DNA from: an uncultured Bacteroides sp.
GTDB lineage: Bacteria > Bacteroidota > Bacteroidia > Bacteroidales > Bacteroidaceae
Assembly: GCA_949292025.1 (NCBI GenBank)
Contig: CASEYC010000072.1
Location: forward strand, 1 to 64,000
DNA: 64,000 bases
Reading direction: 5' to 3'
Shown one piece after another: positions 1 to 7,475 of the stretch (positions are counted from its first letter, which is position 1; each line of letters starts with the position of its first letter). The notes under the pieces are model-generated. The model had not been told where the DNA came from and searched no databases. It was given only the letters and a program-made list of their open reading frames with translations. The position numbers and the translations under genes were made by a program.

Positions 1-63
1 AAAGCCATCCTCTAATTGCAGACGGGATTCGTCTGTCAATGATATGGTTTTGATCTTTGCCAT
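1..63 (-). CDS. IS630-type transposase, N-terminus only (cut by window edge)
   Basis: An open frame starts with ATG at 63 and runs off the left edge; the 21 visible residues begin MAKIKTISLTDESR and end LQLEDGF. From memory this resembles the start of IS630-family transposases of Bacteroidota, which open with MAKIK-like residues and an LT-x-E-x4-LE segment just before the helix-turn-helix. A TAnnTTTG -7 box lies about 25 bp upstream. No catalytic residue is visible, so the family call rests on the N-terminal signature alone. Confidence 0.45.
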   Translation of the reverse strand, partial: MAKIKTISLTDESRLQLEDGF

Positions 64-88
64 AATAGTACAACTCTATAATAATGGG

Positions 89-96
89 CAAAGGTA
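89..96 (-). promoter_or_regulatory. -7 box TACCTTTG of the partial transposase gene
   Basis: TACCTTTG on the minus strand matches the Bacteroidota sigma-ABfr -7 consensus TAnnTTTG and lies about 25 bp before the ATG at 63. No clear -33 TTTG was seen. Confidence 0.4.
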
Positions 97-156
97 CAAA
101 CTCATAATGATATAAACTAATTTTCAACATCTACTTATATGTCATACGGAGATGGA

Positions 157-915
157 TTATGAAAGTCCGTCCAGCCATTTCAGGCAATCTGCCACACGTG
201 TCCGGCTGACAAGAATCTCGTGCGGACATTCTGGCGAGAAGCTGACCGTCAGGCGGCTGCCAAAATACTTGCTTACTTTCCTGACCGCTTTGATATGGGC
301 GATGCAGTTGCGTGACAGGCGGAAGAAGTCACGGCGGTCGAGCATCGCATCCAGTTGCTCCAACGAATAATCCACAATATACCGTTTGCCAGAAAACGTA
401 TGCAGGAACACATACCGGTTTTCGACATAAAAGAAAGCGATGTCGGACGTTTCCACATACATATACGTGTCGCCCACCGAAACGAGGAAACGGTTTTTCT
501 TGACATTTTTCAGGTAAGACGCTTCCAAACCTTTGTATTGTTCCGAGGTCGGTCTTGTCAGGCAGTTCGCTTCAAACTTTGCCAAAGCCCTTTCCAAATC
601 GTTCTCCTTGATGGGTTTCAGCAGGTAATCCACGCTGTTCACCCGGAAAGCCTGCAACGCAAACTCATCGTATGCCGTGGTGAATATGACAGGCACATGG
701 GTCTGCTTGCGCTCGAACACGTCAAAACACAGCCCGTCGGACAATCGGATGTCCGCTATCAGCAAGTCGGGCGTATCGTCCGTCAAGACCGAAACGGCGC
801 GTTCCACACCGTCCGCCCATGCTTTTAAGTTATAATCGGGGCGAAGAACATTCATCATACGTTTTATCTCTTCGTATGCAAACCGTTCATCTTCAAGTAT
901 TATATAGTCAATCAT
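157..915 (-). CDS. LytTR-family response regulator
   Basis: This 252-residue protein has an N-terminal receiver domain (about 1-120) and a C-terminal LytTR DNA-binding domain (about 145-250). The receiver keeps the acidic pocket (LEDE at 7-10), the phospho-acceptor D55 in IADIRLSD and K100 in LLKP. The C-terminal half has the LytTR pattern, including YVENRYVFLHT and FFRLSRNCIAHI. It would act as a cytoplasmic transcription regulator. It lies 33 bp downstream of an outer-membrane protein gene on the same strand, so the two are probably co-transcribed. The sensor histidine kinase that normally partners a LytTR regulator is not beside it. Confidence 0.9.
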   Translation of the reverse strand: MIDYIILEDERFAYEEIKRMMNVLRPDYNLKAWADGVERAVSVLTDDTPDLLIADIRLSDGLCFDVFERKQTHVPVIFTTAYDEFALQAFRVNSVDYLLKPIKENDLERALAKFEANCLTRPTSEQYKGLEASYLKNVKKNRFLVSVGDTYMYVETSDIAFFYVENRYVFLHTFSGKRYIVDYSLEQLDAMLDRRDFFRLSRNCIAHIKAVRKVSKYFGSRLTVSFSPECPHEILVSRTRVADCLKWLDGLS

Positions 916-948
916 ACTACAAAGGTACTCCTATTTTTCAAGTTCCTG

Positions 949-1848
949 TCAGAAACCGTACTTAAATCCGGCAACGATATTAAATTCTTGGTTGAACTTC
1001 CACCTTTCCTCTTTCCTGAAATTGTCGGCAAACCCTTTGATGCTTTTGTTTGTCACGTTCACGGAGTGGAACAAGTCCATTCCTGCATTCAAGTAAACAG
1101 ATGAACGCTTGCCGACTTTCAGTTCCGGGTGGATGTAAGCCCGCATCCGCATGACGCTGTATAGCTTGTTTCTGCCGTCCTGCCTGAATACGGAGGACAT
1201 GCCGTCCATGTCGCACGGCACAAGTTCCAACCTGAACCTGTTTCCGAACCGACGGGCAACGGAAGCCCTGATATTGCTCATCGCCTCTATTGTGATTTCA
1301 TATTGTCCTGTTGAAGTCCATTTCACGAAAGTCATAGGCATCACAAGCGGTACGCCAAACGAAGTAGTAAGTCCTGCTCCCACACCGACATCCAGCCCTT
1401 TTGCCAGCCGATATACAAAGACCACGCCGCCATTGACCAGAATGCTTCTCCATGCAATGTCATTCGGCGCTGCATAGATGCCGGCACCTATCGAAGCCAT
1501 CATATACCATTTGGGATTTTTCTTGATCAGTGGTCGGATGTAAGTAAGGTTAAAACCAAGGTTCAGTATCTGTTCCGGATTGTATTCCGCCGCATACCCC
1601 TTGTTGTTCATCTTGGCATACATACCGTTGATTGTTCCAGCCCAGACAATCGGTTGCCCGTTTTCATTCAGCTTTGTCGAAAAGGTATGCGAATACATGC
1701 CTTTGATTTGCCACAAGTCACCCGACCCGCAATTGTTCCGGTCTTTGTCCAAAAAGGTTCGGGACGGCGTATAGCCTGCTTCAATATAGTTCTGCGCACA
1801 CAAGAACAGGGGAATAAAACTCCCCAATAATAACATTAACAGTCTCAT
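949..1848 (-). CDS. Predicted outer-membrane beta-barrel protein of unknown function
   Basis: From ATG 1848 the protein has 299 residues with a clear signal peptide (MRLLMLLLGSFIPLFLCAQ). The rest alternates polar and hydrophobic residues in amphipathic strands and ends in Phe (AGFKYGF), as outer-membrane barrels do. A TTG at 1869 would lengthen it by seven residues, but that codon lies inside the -7 box at 1867-1874, so 1848 is preferred. I do not recognise the family. It precedes the LytTR regulator by 33 bp and probably shares its transcript. Confidence 0.6.
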   Translation of the reverse strand: MRLLMLLLGSFIPLFLCAQNYIEAGYTPSRTFLDKDRNNCGSGDLWQIKGMYSHTFSTKLNENGQPIVWAGTINGMYAKMNNKGYAAEYNPEQILNLGFNLTYIRPLIKKNPKWYMMASIGAGIYAAPNDIAWRSILVNGGVVFVYRLAKGLDVGVGAGLTTSFGVPLVMPMTFVKWTSTGQYEITIEAMSNIRASVARRFGNRFRLELVPCDMDGMSSVFRQDGRNKLYSVMRMRAYIHPELKVGKRSSVYLNAGMDLFHSVNVTNKSIKGFADNFRKEERWKFNQEFNIVAGFKYGF

Positions 1849-1866
1849 TTCCTTTACTTTTTTGCG

Positions 1867-1874
1867 CAAAATTA
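1867..1874 (-). promoter_or_regulatory. -7 box TAATTTTG for the barrel protein/LytTR unit
   Basis: TAATTTTG matches TAnnTTTG. It overlaps an upstream TTG codon, which argues for translation from the ATG at 1848. Confidence 0.5.
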
Positions 1875-2283
1875 CAACGCTTGCCTCCTTTCAGGAAACG
1901 GATTCCGGCGGACGGTAAAATCGGATGGCTGAACTGCTGGATATAATGATTGAATTGTATCTGCAAAAAAGTAGGCAAGACTATCTCTCAAACCGAATAA
2001 ATTAGGTACATTTGCATCCGTAAGAGTTACTCAAACAAGCAAAGCGATGCAGACCACGGCAAATTGAACGGTTGCCAACCCATTACCCTAAAACGAGGTA
2101 ATTTTTCTAACTCTCTTAATTTCAAGTAGGTATATTCTTTTTTGCAAAATTACTGAATAAGTCCCAAGCCCCCAACCTTTCCTCCGAAGAGTTAACCGTA
2201 GTTAACCGTAATTGAGCGGGTGTTAACCGTATCTACACGGCAAGATAGCGACCTTTGTCCCATCAAACTAAAAACATTATCGT
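1875..2283. other. Intergenic region between divergent genes
   Basis: No credible gene is seen here. It holds a plus-strand TACATTTG box at 2007-2014, three copies of a GTTAACCGTA motif (2191-2231) and a weaker GACCTTTG box near 2249, about 30 bp before the GLPGLI gene. Confidence 0.5.
2191..2231 (+). repeat. Three direct copies of GTTAACCGTA upstream of the GLPGLI gene
   Basis: GTTAACCGTA occurs at 2191-2200, 2201-2210 and 2222-2231. The first two are adjacent and the third starts 21 bp after the second, which is two helical turns. The cluster ends about 20 bp before a GACCTTTG -7-like box, so an activator or repressor site is plausible. No regulator is assigned. Confidence 0.55.
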
Positions 2284-3120
2284 ATGAAACATTTCATTCT
2301 TTTATTCACTCTCCTCTGCTGCGCCACATGGTCCCAAGCACAGGAAACGGCGTTGTACGAATGCCTTTACCAGTACAAGGTCAACGGTACGGACAAAAAC
2401 GGCCAACCTTTTTCCGACATCTACAACGGCATCTTACAAATAGGTGCCTCTCAAGCCAAGTTCATGGATTATACGGACTTCCAATCGGACTCCGTCACCC
2501 AAACCCGACCGGACGATGCCGAGTTGCAAAAGGAATACGACATCCAAGTCTTGAAGACCCCCTGTTACTTCGACCAAACCGTCTATCAGAATCTCCCCCA
2601 AGGGAAAATGACCGTACTTAGCGTCATCACCCCCGACCGGTATGTCTACACCGAAGACCTGAACCACATGGTCTGGACATTGACAAAGGGCACGGACACC
2701 ATCTGCGGCTATCCCCGCCGGAAAGCCACGGGCACCTACGGAGGACGCACGTGGACGGCTTGGTATGCAGAGGAAATCCCCGTATCGTTCGGCCCATGGA
2801 AACTGGCCGGCTTGCCCGGATTGATACTGGAAGCCACCGATTCGGAAAACATCCACCGATTCTCTGCCATCAGTTTTCGGAAAGCGAAGATTGGTATCCG
2901 CCCTTTGGACACCACCAACACCCTTGACATTACCCGGGACAAGTTTGTAAAAGCCAAGAATCTTTTCGAGAAAGACCCGGTGAAAAACCTGCCTATCGAA
3001 GCCATCAGCGAGATGGAAGTCCGTAAATTCGGAGAAGGGGCCCAAGACAGGTCCATCTCCATCAACGGCGTGCCCTTGCGCCTCCATCCCAATGGCTATG
3101 TACCTCTTGAAATCCAATGA
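2284..3120 (+). CDS. GLPGLI family secreted protein
   Basis: This 278-residue protein has an N-terminal signal peptide ending around WSQAQ and the hallmark segment KLAGLPGLILEA around residues 174-185, which names the family. GLPGLI proteins are Bacteroidota envelope proteins of unknown function, commonly encoded beside a large outer-membrane receptor with a carboxypeptidase-like regulatory domain. That partner follows here, 158 bp downstream on the same strand. The gap between them holds a palindromic GCGGATT-family repeat. Confidence 0.9.
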   Translation: MKHFILLFTLLCCATWSQAQETALYECLYQYKVNGTDKNGQPFSDIYNGILQIGASQAKFMDYTDFQSDSVTQTRPDDAELQKEYDIQVLKTPCYFDQTVYQNLPQGKMTVLSVITPDRYVYTEDLNHMVWTLTKGTDTICGYPRRKATGTYGGRTWTAWYAEEIPVSFGPWKLAGLPGLILEATDSENIHRFSAISFRKAKIGIRPLDTTNTLDITRDKFVKAKNLFEKDPVKNLPIEAISEMEVRKFGEGAQDRSISINGVPLRLHPNGYVPLEIQ

Positions 3121-3146
3121 CATTTAACCGATAAGCAACCAATAAT

Positions 3147-3252
3147 TTAGGCGCGGATTACGCGGATTTCACGGATTAATTATTTTATGGCCAATAGAAT
3201 CCAACGATTTAGAATAAAAAATATCCGTGAAATCCGCGTAATCCGCGCCAAA
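3147..3252. repeat. GCGGATT-family palindromic element, copy A
   Basis: Two perfect 27-nt inverted arms (3150-3176 and 3223-3249) enclose a 46-nt AT-rich loop. Each arm contains GCGGATTACGCGGATTTC. Its left end, including the flanking TTTA and ATTAATT, matches the left end of the GxxExxY-carrying element at 59118 over about 36 nt. It has no coding capacity, so it looks like a MITE-like deletion derivative of that element. Confidence 0.8.
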
Positions 3253-3278
3253 AAACACCGATAAATTATCATTTAATT

Positions 3279-5876
3279 TTGAACACTTACTTAGTATCTT
3301 TATTCATGGCTGCCTGCCTGCTCCTGCCCGTTTCCGCCTGCCCGGCCGACATCCTCATCCGGGGAACTGTCACCGACCGGCAAGGGAAACCGGTGGAAGC
3401 AGTGATAGTCAAGATGTTTCAAGGGAATGACTTGGTGGCCTATACTTCTTCGAAGGCTGACGGCTCTTACCAACTGGGCGGCACGCCGGAAACTCCCAAA
3501 ATCCGGCTGACCTTCGAGCACTTGAGCTACCAGACGTATGCCCTGTCCTTGGAAAACCGTTCTCAAAACCAAGATGTCGTATTGGAAGAAAAGAGCTTGA
3601 CGCTCAAGGAAGTAACGGTAACCGCTCCCATCGTTGCCCAACAAGGAGACACCCTCTCCTTCCGACTCTCTGCCTTCACGGGAGCCGGAGACATCAGCTT
3701 GAAAGACGCCCTGCGCAAGATTCCCGGCATCCACGTCGCAAAGAATGGAAAAATAAAATACCAAGGCAAGGATATCTCCCATTTCTACATCGAAGGATTA
3801 GACTTGCTGGGCGGACAATACAACATCGCCACCAACAACCTGCCGGCTTCCCTTGTCAGCACCGTTCAAGTATTGAGCCATCACCAACCTGTCAAGCTGG
3901 AAAAGATGGTGTTCAGCGACCAAGTGGCACTGAATGTGAAGCTGAATCCCAAAGCCAAACTCCGCCCCATCGGAAACTACGAAGCCTGTGCCGGATACGG
4001 AGACAAAATGCGCTACCAGCTTTCCGGTGCCGGGATGTTGTTCAAACCCGATTTTCAATCCATCCTGACGGCCAAGATAGGAAACATAAAAGAGTTTGAA
4101 CAAGAAGAAAATGCCCATCTCATAACCGACGAATCCGACAGACATTCCGCCCCCGACCTCTTGGGAAGGTTATCCTCCAGCACCCCACCCCTCGACCGGA
4201 AACGATACATCCATCCGGACGACCGCTCCCTGACCCTGAACATGCTGAACCGCACCGGCCGAGATGCCACGCTGAAAGCCCAACTTGGCTATGGCTACAC
4301 CCGCACCCGCTATGATTTCCAAACCGTACGCAGCTACTATAACGGCACGTCCGACCTCGTATGGGAAGAAGCACAGACACCCCTCTCCCATACCCACACC
4401 CCGGAATTGACCTTGAAATACGAACTCAACTCCGACCAAAAGTATGTCACCGACAATCTTTCGGCAAGCGCCTCCCTTGGCGAGGACAAGTTGCCCACTT
4501 TGCGCAACTTTGCCGGAATCCAACAAATGGAAAAGATGCAACAGTATGCCCTCCGCAACGCTTTTCAAATCCGCTGGAAGCAGGGAGCCGTCCGCTGGAG
4601 CCTCTCTTCTTTATTGAACTATGAGGCCCATCCTACCGGAAGGCTCTCCATTTCCACGGAATCCGAAGGCGGCAATGCACTCAGCCAAACGGCGCGCAAT
4701 TATCGTTTTTTTACCCAAGAATCCCTGTCCCTTGCCTACGATTTCCGCCGCTCCAGCCTCTATTTTCCCTGGACATTCCGCGCCACATCCGACCGCATCC
4801 ATACCTGCCTGTCCCTGTCCGACACGCCGGAGCGCAACGACCTTTCCGGCGAGGATTACGAACTCTTCTTCTCGCCCCGCTACGAATATACCCATCCCCG
4901 GCAAAAATACGTTTTCCGCGCCCAACTTGCCGTGAAAAGCGAGTATCATCACTTCCGAAATACGGGCATTGCTCCTGTCCAAAATAAGGAATTCCGCTTC
5001 AGCTTGAACCCTTACCTCTACTTCAACTACAAACTCAATACCCAATCCACCCTGCGTGCCCAGCTCACCTACAACCGGCAAACCGGCGACATCCTTGACT
5101 TGCTTACCGCGCCCATCCAGACAGATTACCTCTCCCGCAATTACCGGAGCGGACTCCTTTCAGATACAAAGACATTGACAACAAACCTGCACTACGACTT
5201 CAAGATTCCCTTGGAAATGTGGTTCTTCAACCTGGATGCCAACCATAGCCGCACTTGGAATAATCTGATGAACGGACAACAGGTTTCCACTGAACAAATT
5301 ACCCAAACACAATACCACATCCCCCATCATACCGACCGTTTCACCACCTTGGGGGAAGCCAGCAAATACTTCCGCTCCCTCCAAACCAAAATCTCCTTGC
5401 AAGCCTCCTACGCATGGAGTCAGAATGCCGTCCTCCAACAAGGACAAACGATTCATTATTATGGACAAACTATCGGATGCAACATTCATCTGAACGCCCG
5501 TCCGTGGCCTTTCCTGGAGCTGGATTACGAAGCTTCTATTTCCAAAAACTTTTCACGCTATCTGGAGCAAAAGCAAAGCATCCGTTCGCAACTGCACCAT
5601 GGCGAACTATCCCTCTTCCCGGTTTCTTCCCTCGAACTGGCTTTCTCCGCAGACATCACCCGGAAGGAAATCACCCCCGGCCAATACAAGACTTTCCCCT
5701 TGCTCGATACAGGCATTCATTACACTTTCCGGAAATTCCGCATAGGAATAGATCTTAACAATATGTTGCATCGGAAGACGTATGCTTACACGCTTTTCGA
5801 CGGTTTGAACCGCTTCTCCTACCAATACCGGCTCCGAGGACGGGAGGTGCTGGTGTCGTTCCGAATTATCCAATGA
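3279..5876 (+). CDS. Outer-membrane receptor-like protein with carboxypeptidase regulatory-like domain
   Basis: This 865-residue protein has a signal peptide, an N-terminal carboxypeptidase-D regulatory-like fold (about 25-110; IRGTVTDRQGKPVEAVIVK) and a plug-like segment (DALRKIPGIHVAKNGKIKYQ). A long beta-barrel region follows and ends REVLVSFRIIQ. The family resembles TonB-dependent receptors that act with GLPGLI proteins. The frame starts with TTG at 3279, which gives a good signal peptide; an ATG at 3306 gives a shorter one. A 58-bp copy of its 3' end survives at 7181-7238, beyond the AAA ATPase gene. Confidence 0.8.
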   Translation: MNTYLVSLFMAACLLLPVSACPADILIRGTVTDRQGKPVEAVIVKMFQGNDLVAYTSSKADGSYQLGGTPETPKIRLTFEHLSYQTYALSLENRSQNQDVVLEEKSLTLKEVTVTAPIVAQQGDTLSFRLSAFTGAGDISLKDALRKIPGIHVAKNGKIKYQGKDISHFYIEGLDLLGGQYNIATNNLPASLVSTVQVLSHHQPVKLEKMVFSDQVALNVKLNPKAKLRPIGNYEACAGYGDKMRYQLSGAGMLFKPDFQSILTAKIGNIKEFEQEENAHLITDESDRHSAPDLLGRLSSSTPPLDRKRYIHPDDRSLTLNMLNRTGRDATLKAQLGYGYTRTRYDFQTVRSYYNGTSDLVWEEAQTPLSHTHTPELTLKYELNSDQKYVTDNLSASASLGEDKLPTLRNFAGIQQMEKMQQYALRNAFQIRWKQGAVRWSLSSLLNYEAHPTGRLSISTESEGGNALSQTARNYRFFTQESLSLAYDFRRSSLYFPWTFRATSDRIHTCLSLSDTPERNDLSGEDYELFFSPRYEYTHPRQKYVFRAQLAVKSEYHHFRNTGIAPVQNKEFRFSLNPYLYFNYKLNTQSTLRAQLTYNRQTGDILDLLTAPIQTDYLSRNYRSGLLSDTKTLTTNLHYDFKIPLEMWFFNLDANHSRTWNNLMNGQQVSTEQITQTQYHIPHHTDRFTTLGEASKYFRSLQTKISLQASYAWSQNAVLQQGQTIHYYGQTIGCNIHLNARPWPFLELDYEASISKNFSRYLEQKQSIRSQLHHGELSLFPVSSLELAFSADITRKEITPGQYKTFPLLDTGIHYTFRKFRIGIDLNNMLHRKTYAYTLFDGLNRFSYQYRLRGREVLVSFRIIQ

Positions 5877-5940
5877 GTCGCCGTCTTTCAATCCGCCATC
5901 CCTACCTGCTTAGATGTTTCGGATGGAAAACGAGTTTAAT

Positions 5941-7092
5941 CTACAGGACAACCGGATGACCATACATCTGGTTCATCCACATCGCAAAAAGTTTGTCTGT
6001 CACGGAAAAAACCTTATTGGATTCGGTAATCAAGTCCTTTTCAAGCAATTTCTTTACGGCAGATTGCACGGAACTGGCTGAAACGAGGCTATGCCGTTTG
6101 ATGAAATCCGACGAAGTGATTCGTTCGGCTTCGCCCTCACGGGCAATGGCATATAAAAGGATTTTCTGCTTTTCCGGGATATTCGACAAGATTTCACGAA
6201 AAATCGTGTCATTGGAGGCGATGATGGCATCAATGGCAGTCCGAATGACATCCAACGTGCATTCGCCACCTTCAGGGGTATCGGCAAAAACTTCGTTAAA
6301 GGTTTTCTGCATATAATAAGTATGCCCTTTGAATAAATTGTACACTTTCTCCACAGAGGATTTCTCAATATGCTTATTGTATTTTCCAAAGTGGCCAGCA
6401 ACAAATGCCACATAGGTTTCAGACGGAATGGCTTTCAAATCCATCAATGAAGCACTCTGATAAAAAGGACGGGCAGACGAAAGAAACATTTCCTGCATCA
6501 TGTGCCGCTCACTTCCCGCAAAAATAAAGTTACTGTTGGCCTGCTGCTGGATATAAGTCCGCAGGAGAGCCTCTATGTTTTTCTCCGGATATTTGGCAAT
6601 CTGCTGAAATTCATCAATGGCCACAATGCAACGCTTGTCCGCCTGATTCAAATAATAAAAAATCTCATCCAAGGTGTATTCCGGCCGTTCGATGTCTCCC
6701 AATTCGATATTGAAAACCGGCAAGTTCAATCCCGGTTCAAATCCGAATTTCCCGCTGATAGATTTGAGGGTTTGGAGAAAAAGCTTGACCATTTTCCGGC
6801 TACGCGGAAGCAAGGAGTCATAGATTTCTTTTCCCAACAAATAGGTGAACTCACGCAAACTCGATGTATGCAGGATATCAATGAAAAACGTGTAATACTC
6901 TTTGCTGATCTCTTGTTTATCATAACAAAAATGTATCAAGCCTGTTTTTCCCATACGACGTGGAGAAATGATTACAAGATTGTTGCCATTGGTTATAGAC
7001 TTGACCAGCCTGGCAGATTCTTGCACACGGTCGCAGAAATACTCCGGCGCAATCTTTCCCGTCACTATGAATGGATTCATCTTTGTTGCCAT
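5941..7092 (-). CDS. AAA+ ATPase (archaeal-type ATPase-like)
   Basis: This 383-residue protein has a Walker A (SPRRMGKTGLI), a Walker B (RCIVAIDEFQQI) and a sensor-like segment NFIFAGSERH. The C-terminal part looks like a winged helix, ending VFSVTDKLFAMWM. These are features of the ATPase_2/AAA-like family with MSP or PIN-like scatter across Bacteroidota; the role is unknown. The start is ATG 7092 because the upstream TTG at 7113 lies in the TACCTTTG promoter box (7111-7118). It is convergent with the receptor gene and lies between two copies of that gene's 3' end. Confidence 0.75.
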   Translation of the reverse strand: MATKMNPFIVTGKIAPEYFCDRVQESARLVKSITNGNNLVIISPRRMGKTGLIHFCYDKQEISKEYYTFFIDILHTSSLREFTYLLGKEIYDSLLPRSRKMVKLFLQTLKSISGKFGFEPGLNLPVFNIELGDIERPEYTLDEIFYYLNQADKRCIVAIDEFQQIAKYPEKNIEALLRTYIQQQANSNFIFAGSERHMMQEMFLSSARPFYQSASLMDLKAIPSETYVAFVAGHFGKYNKHIEKSSVEKVYNLFKGHTYYMQKTFNEVFADTPEGGECTLDVIRTAIDAIIASNDTIFREILSNIPEKQKILLYAIAREGEAERITSSDFIKRHSLVSASSVQSAVKKLLEKDLITESNKVFSVTDKLFAMWMNQMYGHPVVL

Positions 7093-7110
7093 ATCGAAAA
7101 GAATTTTATG

Positions 7111-7118
7111 CAAAGGTA
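7111..7118 (-). promoter_or_regulatory. -7 box TACCTTTG of the AAA ATPase gene
   Basis: The match to TAnnTTTG is exact. It covers the upstream TTG codon and so decides for ATG 7092 as the start. Confidence 0.6.
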
Positions 7119-7180
7119 ATTATTCAATTCAAATTATGCAAATCGGATAATTGCTTTTGAAATTCGCAGATTGTTCATAT

Positions 7181-7238
7181 ATCAATACCGGCTCCGGGGA
7201 CGGGAGGTGCTGGTATCATTCCGAATTATCCAATGATT
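7181..7238 (+). pseudogene. Remnant 3' end of a second receptor gene
   Basis: This stretch aligns without gaps to 5821-5878, the last codons of the receptor. It encodes the same residues (YQYRLRGREVLVSFRIIQ, then stop) with four synonymous differences in codons for Tyr, Arg, Val and Ser. It therefore descends from a once functional homologue, or from an allele of the same gene, whose upstream part is gone. Confidence 0.8.
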
Positions 7239-7475
7239 CCCCCCAAAGTCGCCCCTCCTCCCTACCAACTCCCTATCTGGTCCTTGTGTATAGACAGGGA
7301 GGAGGTAGGGAGAAGGGGCAAATTATACCTGAGAAAAGTGAAACCCATAGAGTGCTTTGTTTCCCAACACCGAAATTATTGCCCTCCTATCGTGCTGAAT
7401 TTGAAAATAAACCCGTAAATTTGCAGCGTTTATAGCAACTAACTCAGTATTCAATCACAATTACAAGAAACCAAC
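7239..7475. other. Intergenic region before leuS with a hairpin and promoter
   Basis: Inverted arms at 7251-7266 and 7304-7319 (GCCCCTCCTCCCTACC, one mismatch) probably form the old terminator of the lost receptor copy. A TAAATTTG box at 7416-7423 lies about 53 bp before leuS. No gene is seen. Confidence 0.55.
7416..7423 (+). promoter_or_regulatory. -7 box TAAATTTG for leuS
   Basis: The match to TAnnTTTG is exact, about 53 bp upstream of the leuS start. Confidence 0.55.

Noticed and set aside
5821..7238. Duplicated receptor tail as an ordinary IS target-site duplication
   Set aside because: 58 bp is too long for known IS duplications, the copies differ at synonymous sites, and no transposase lies between.
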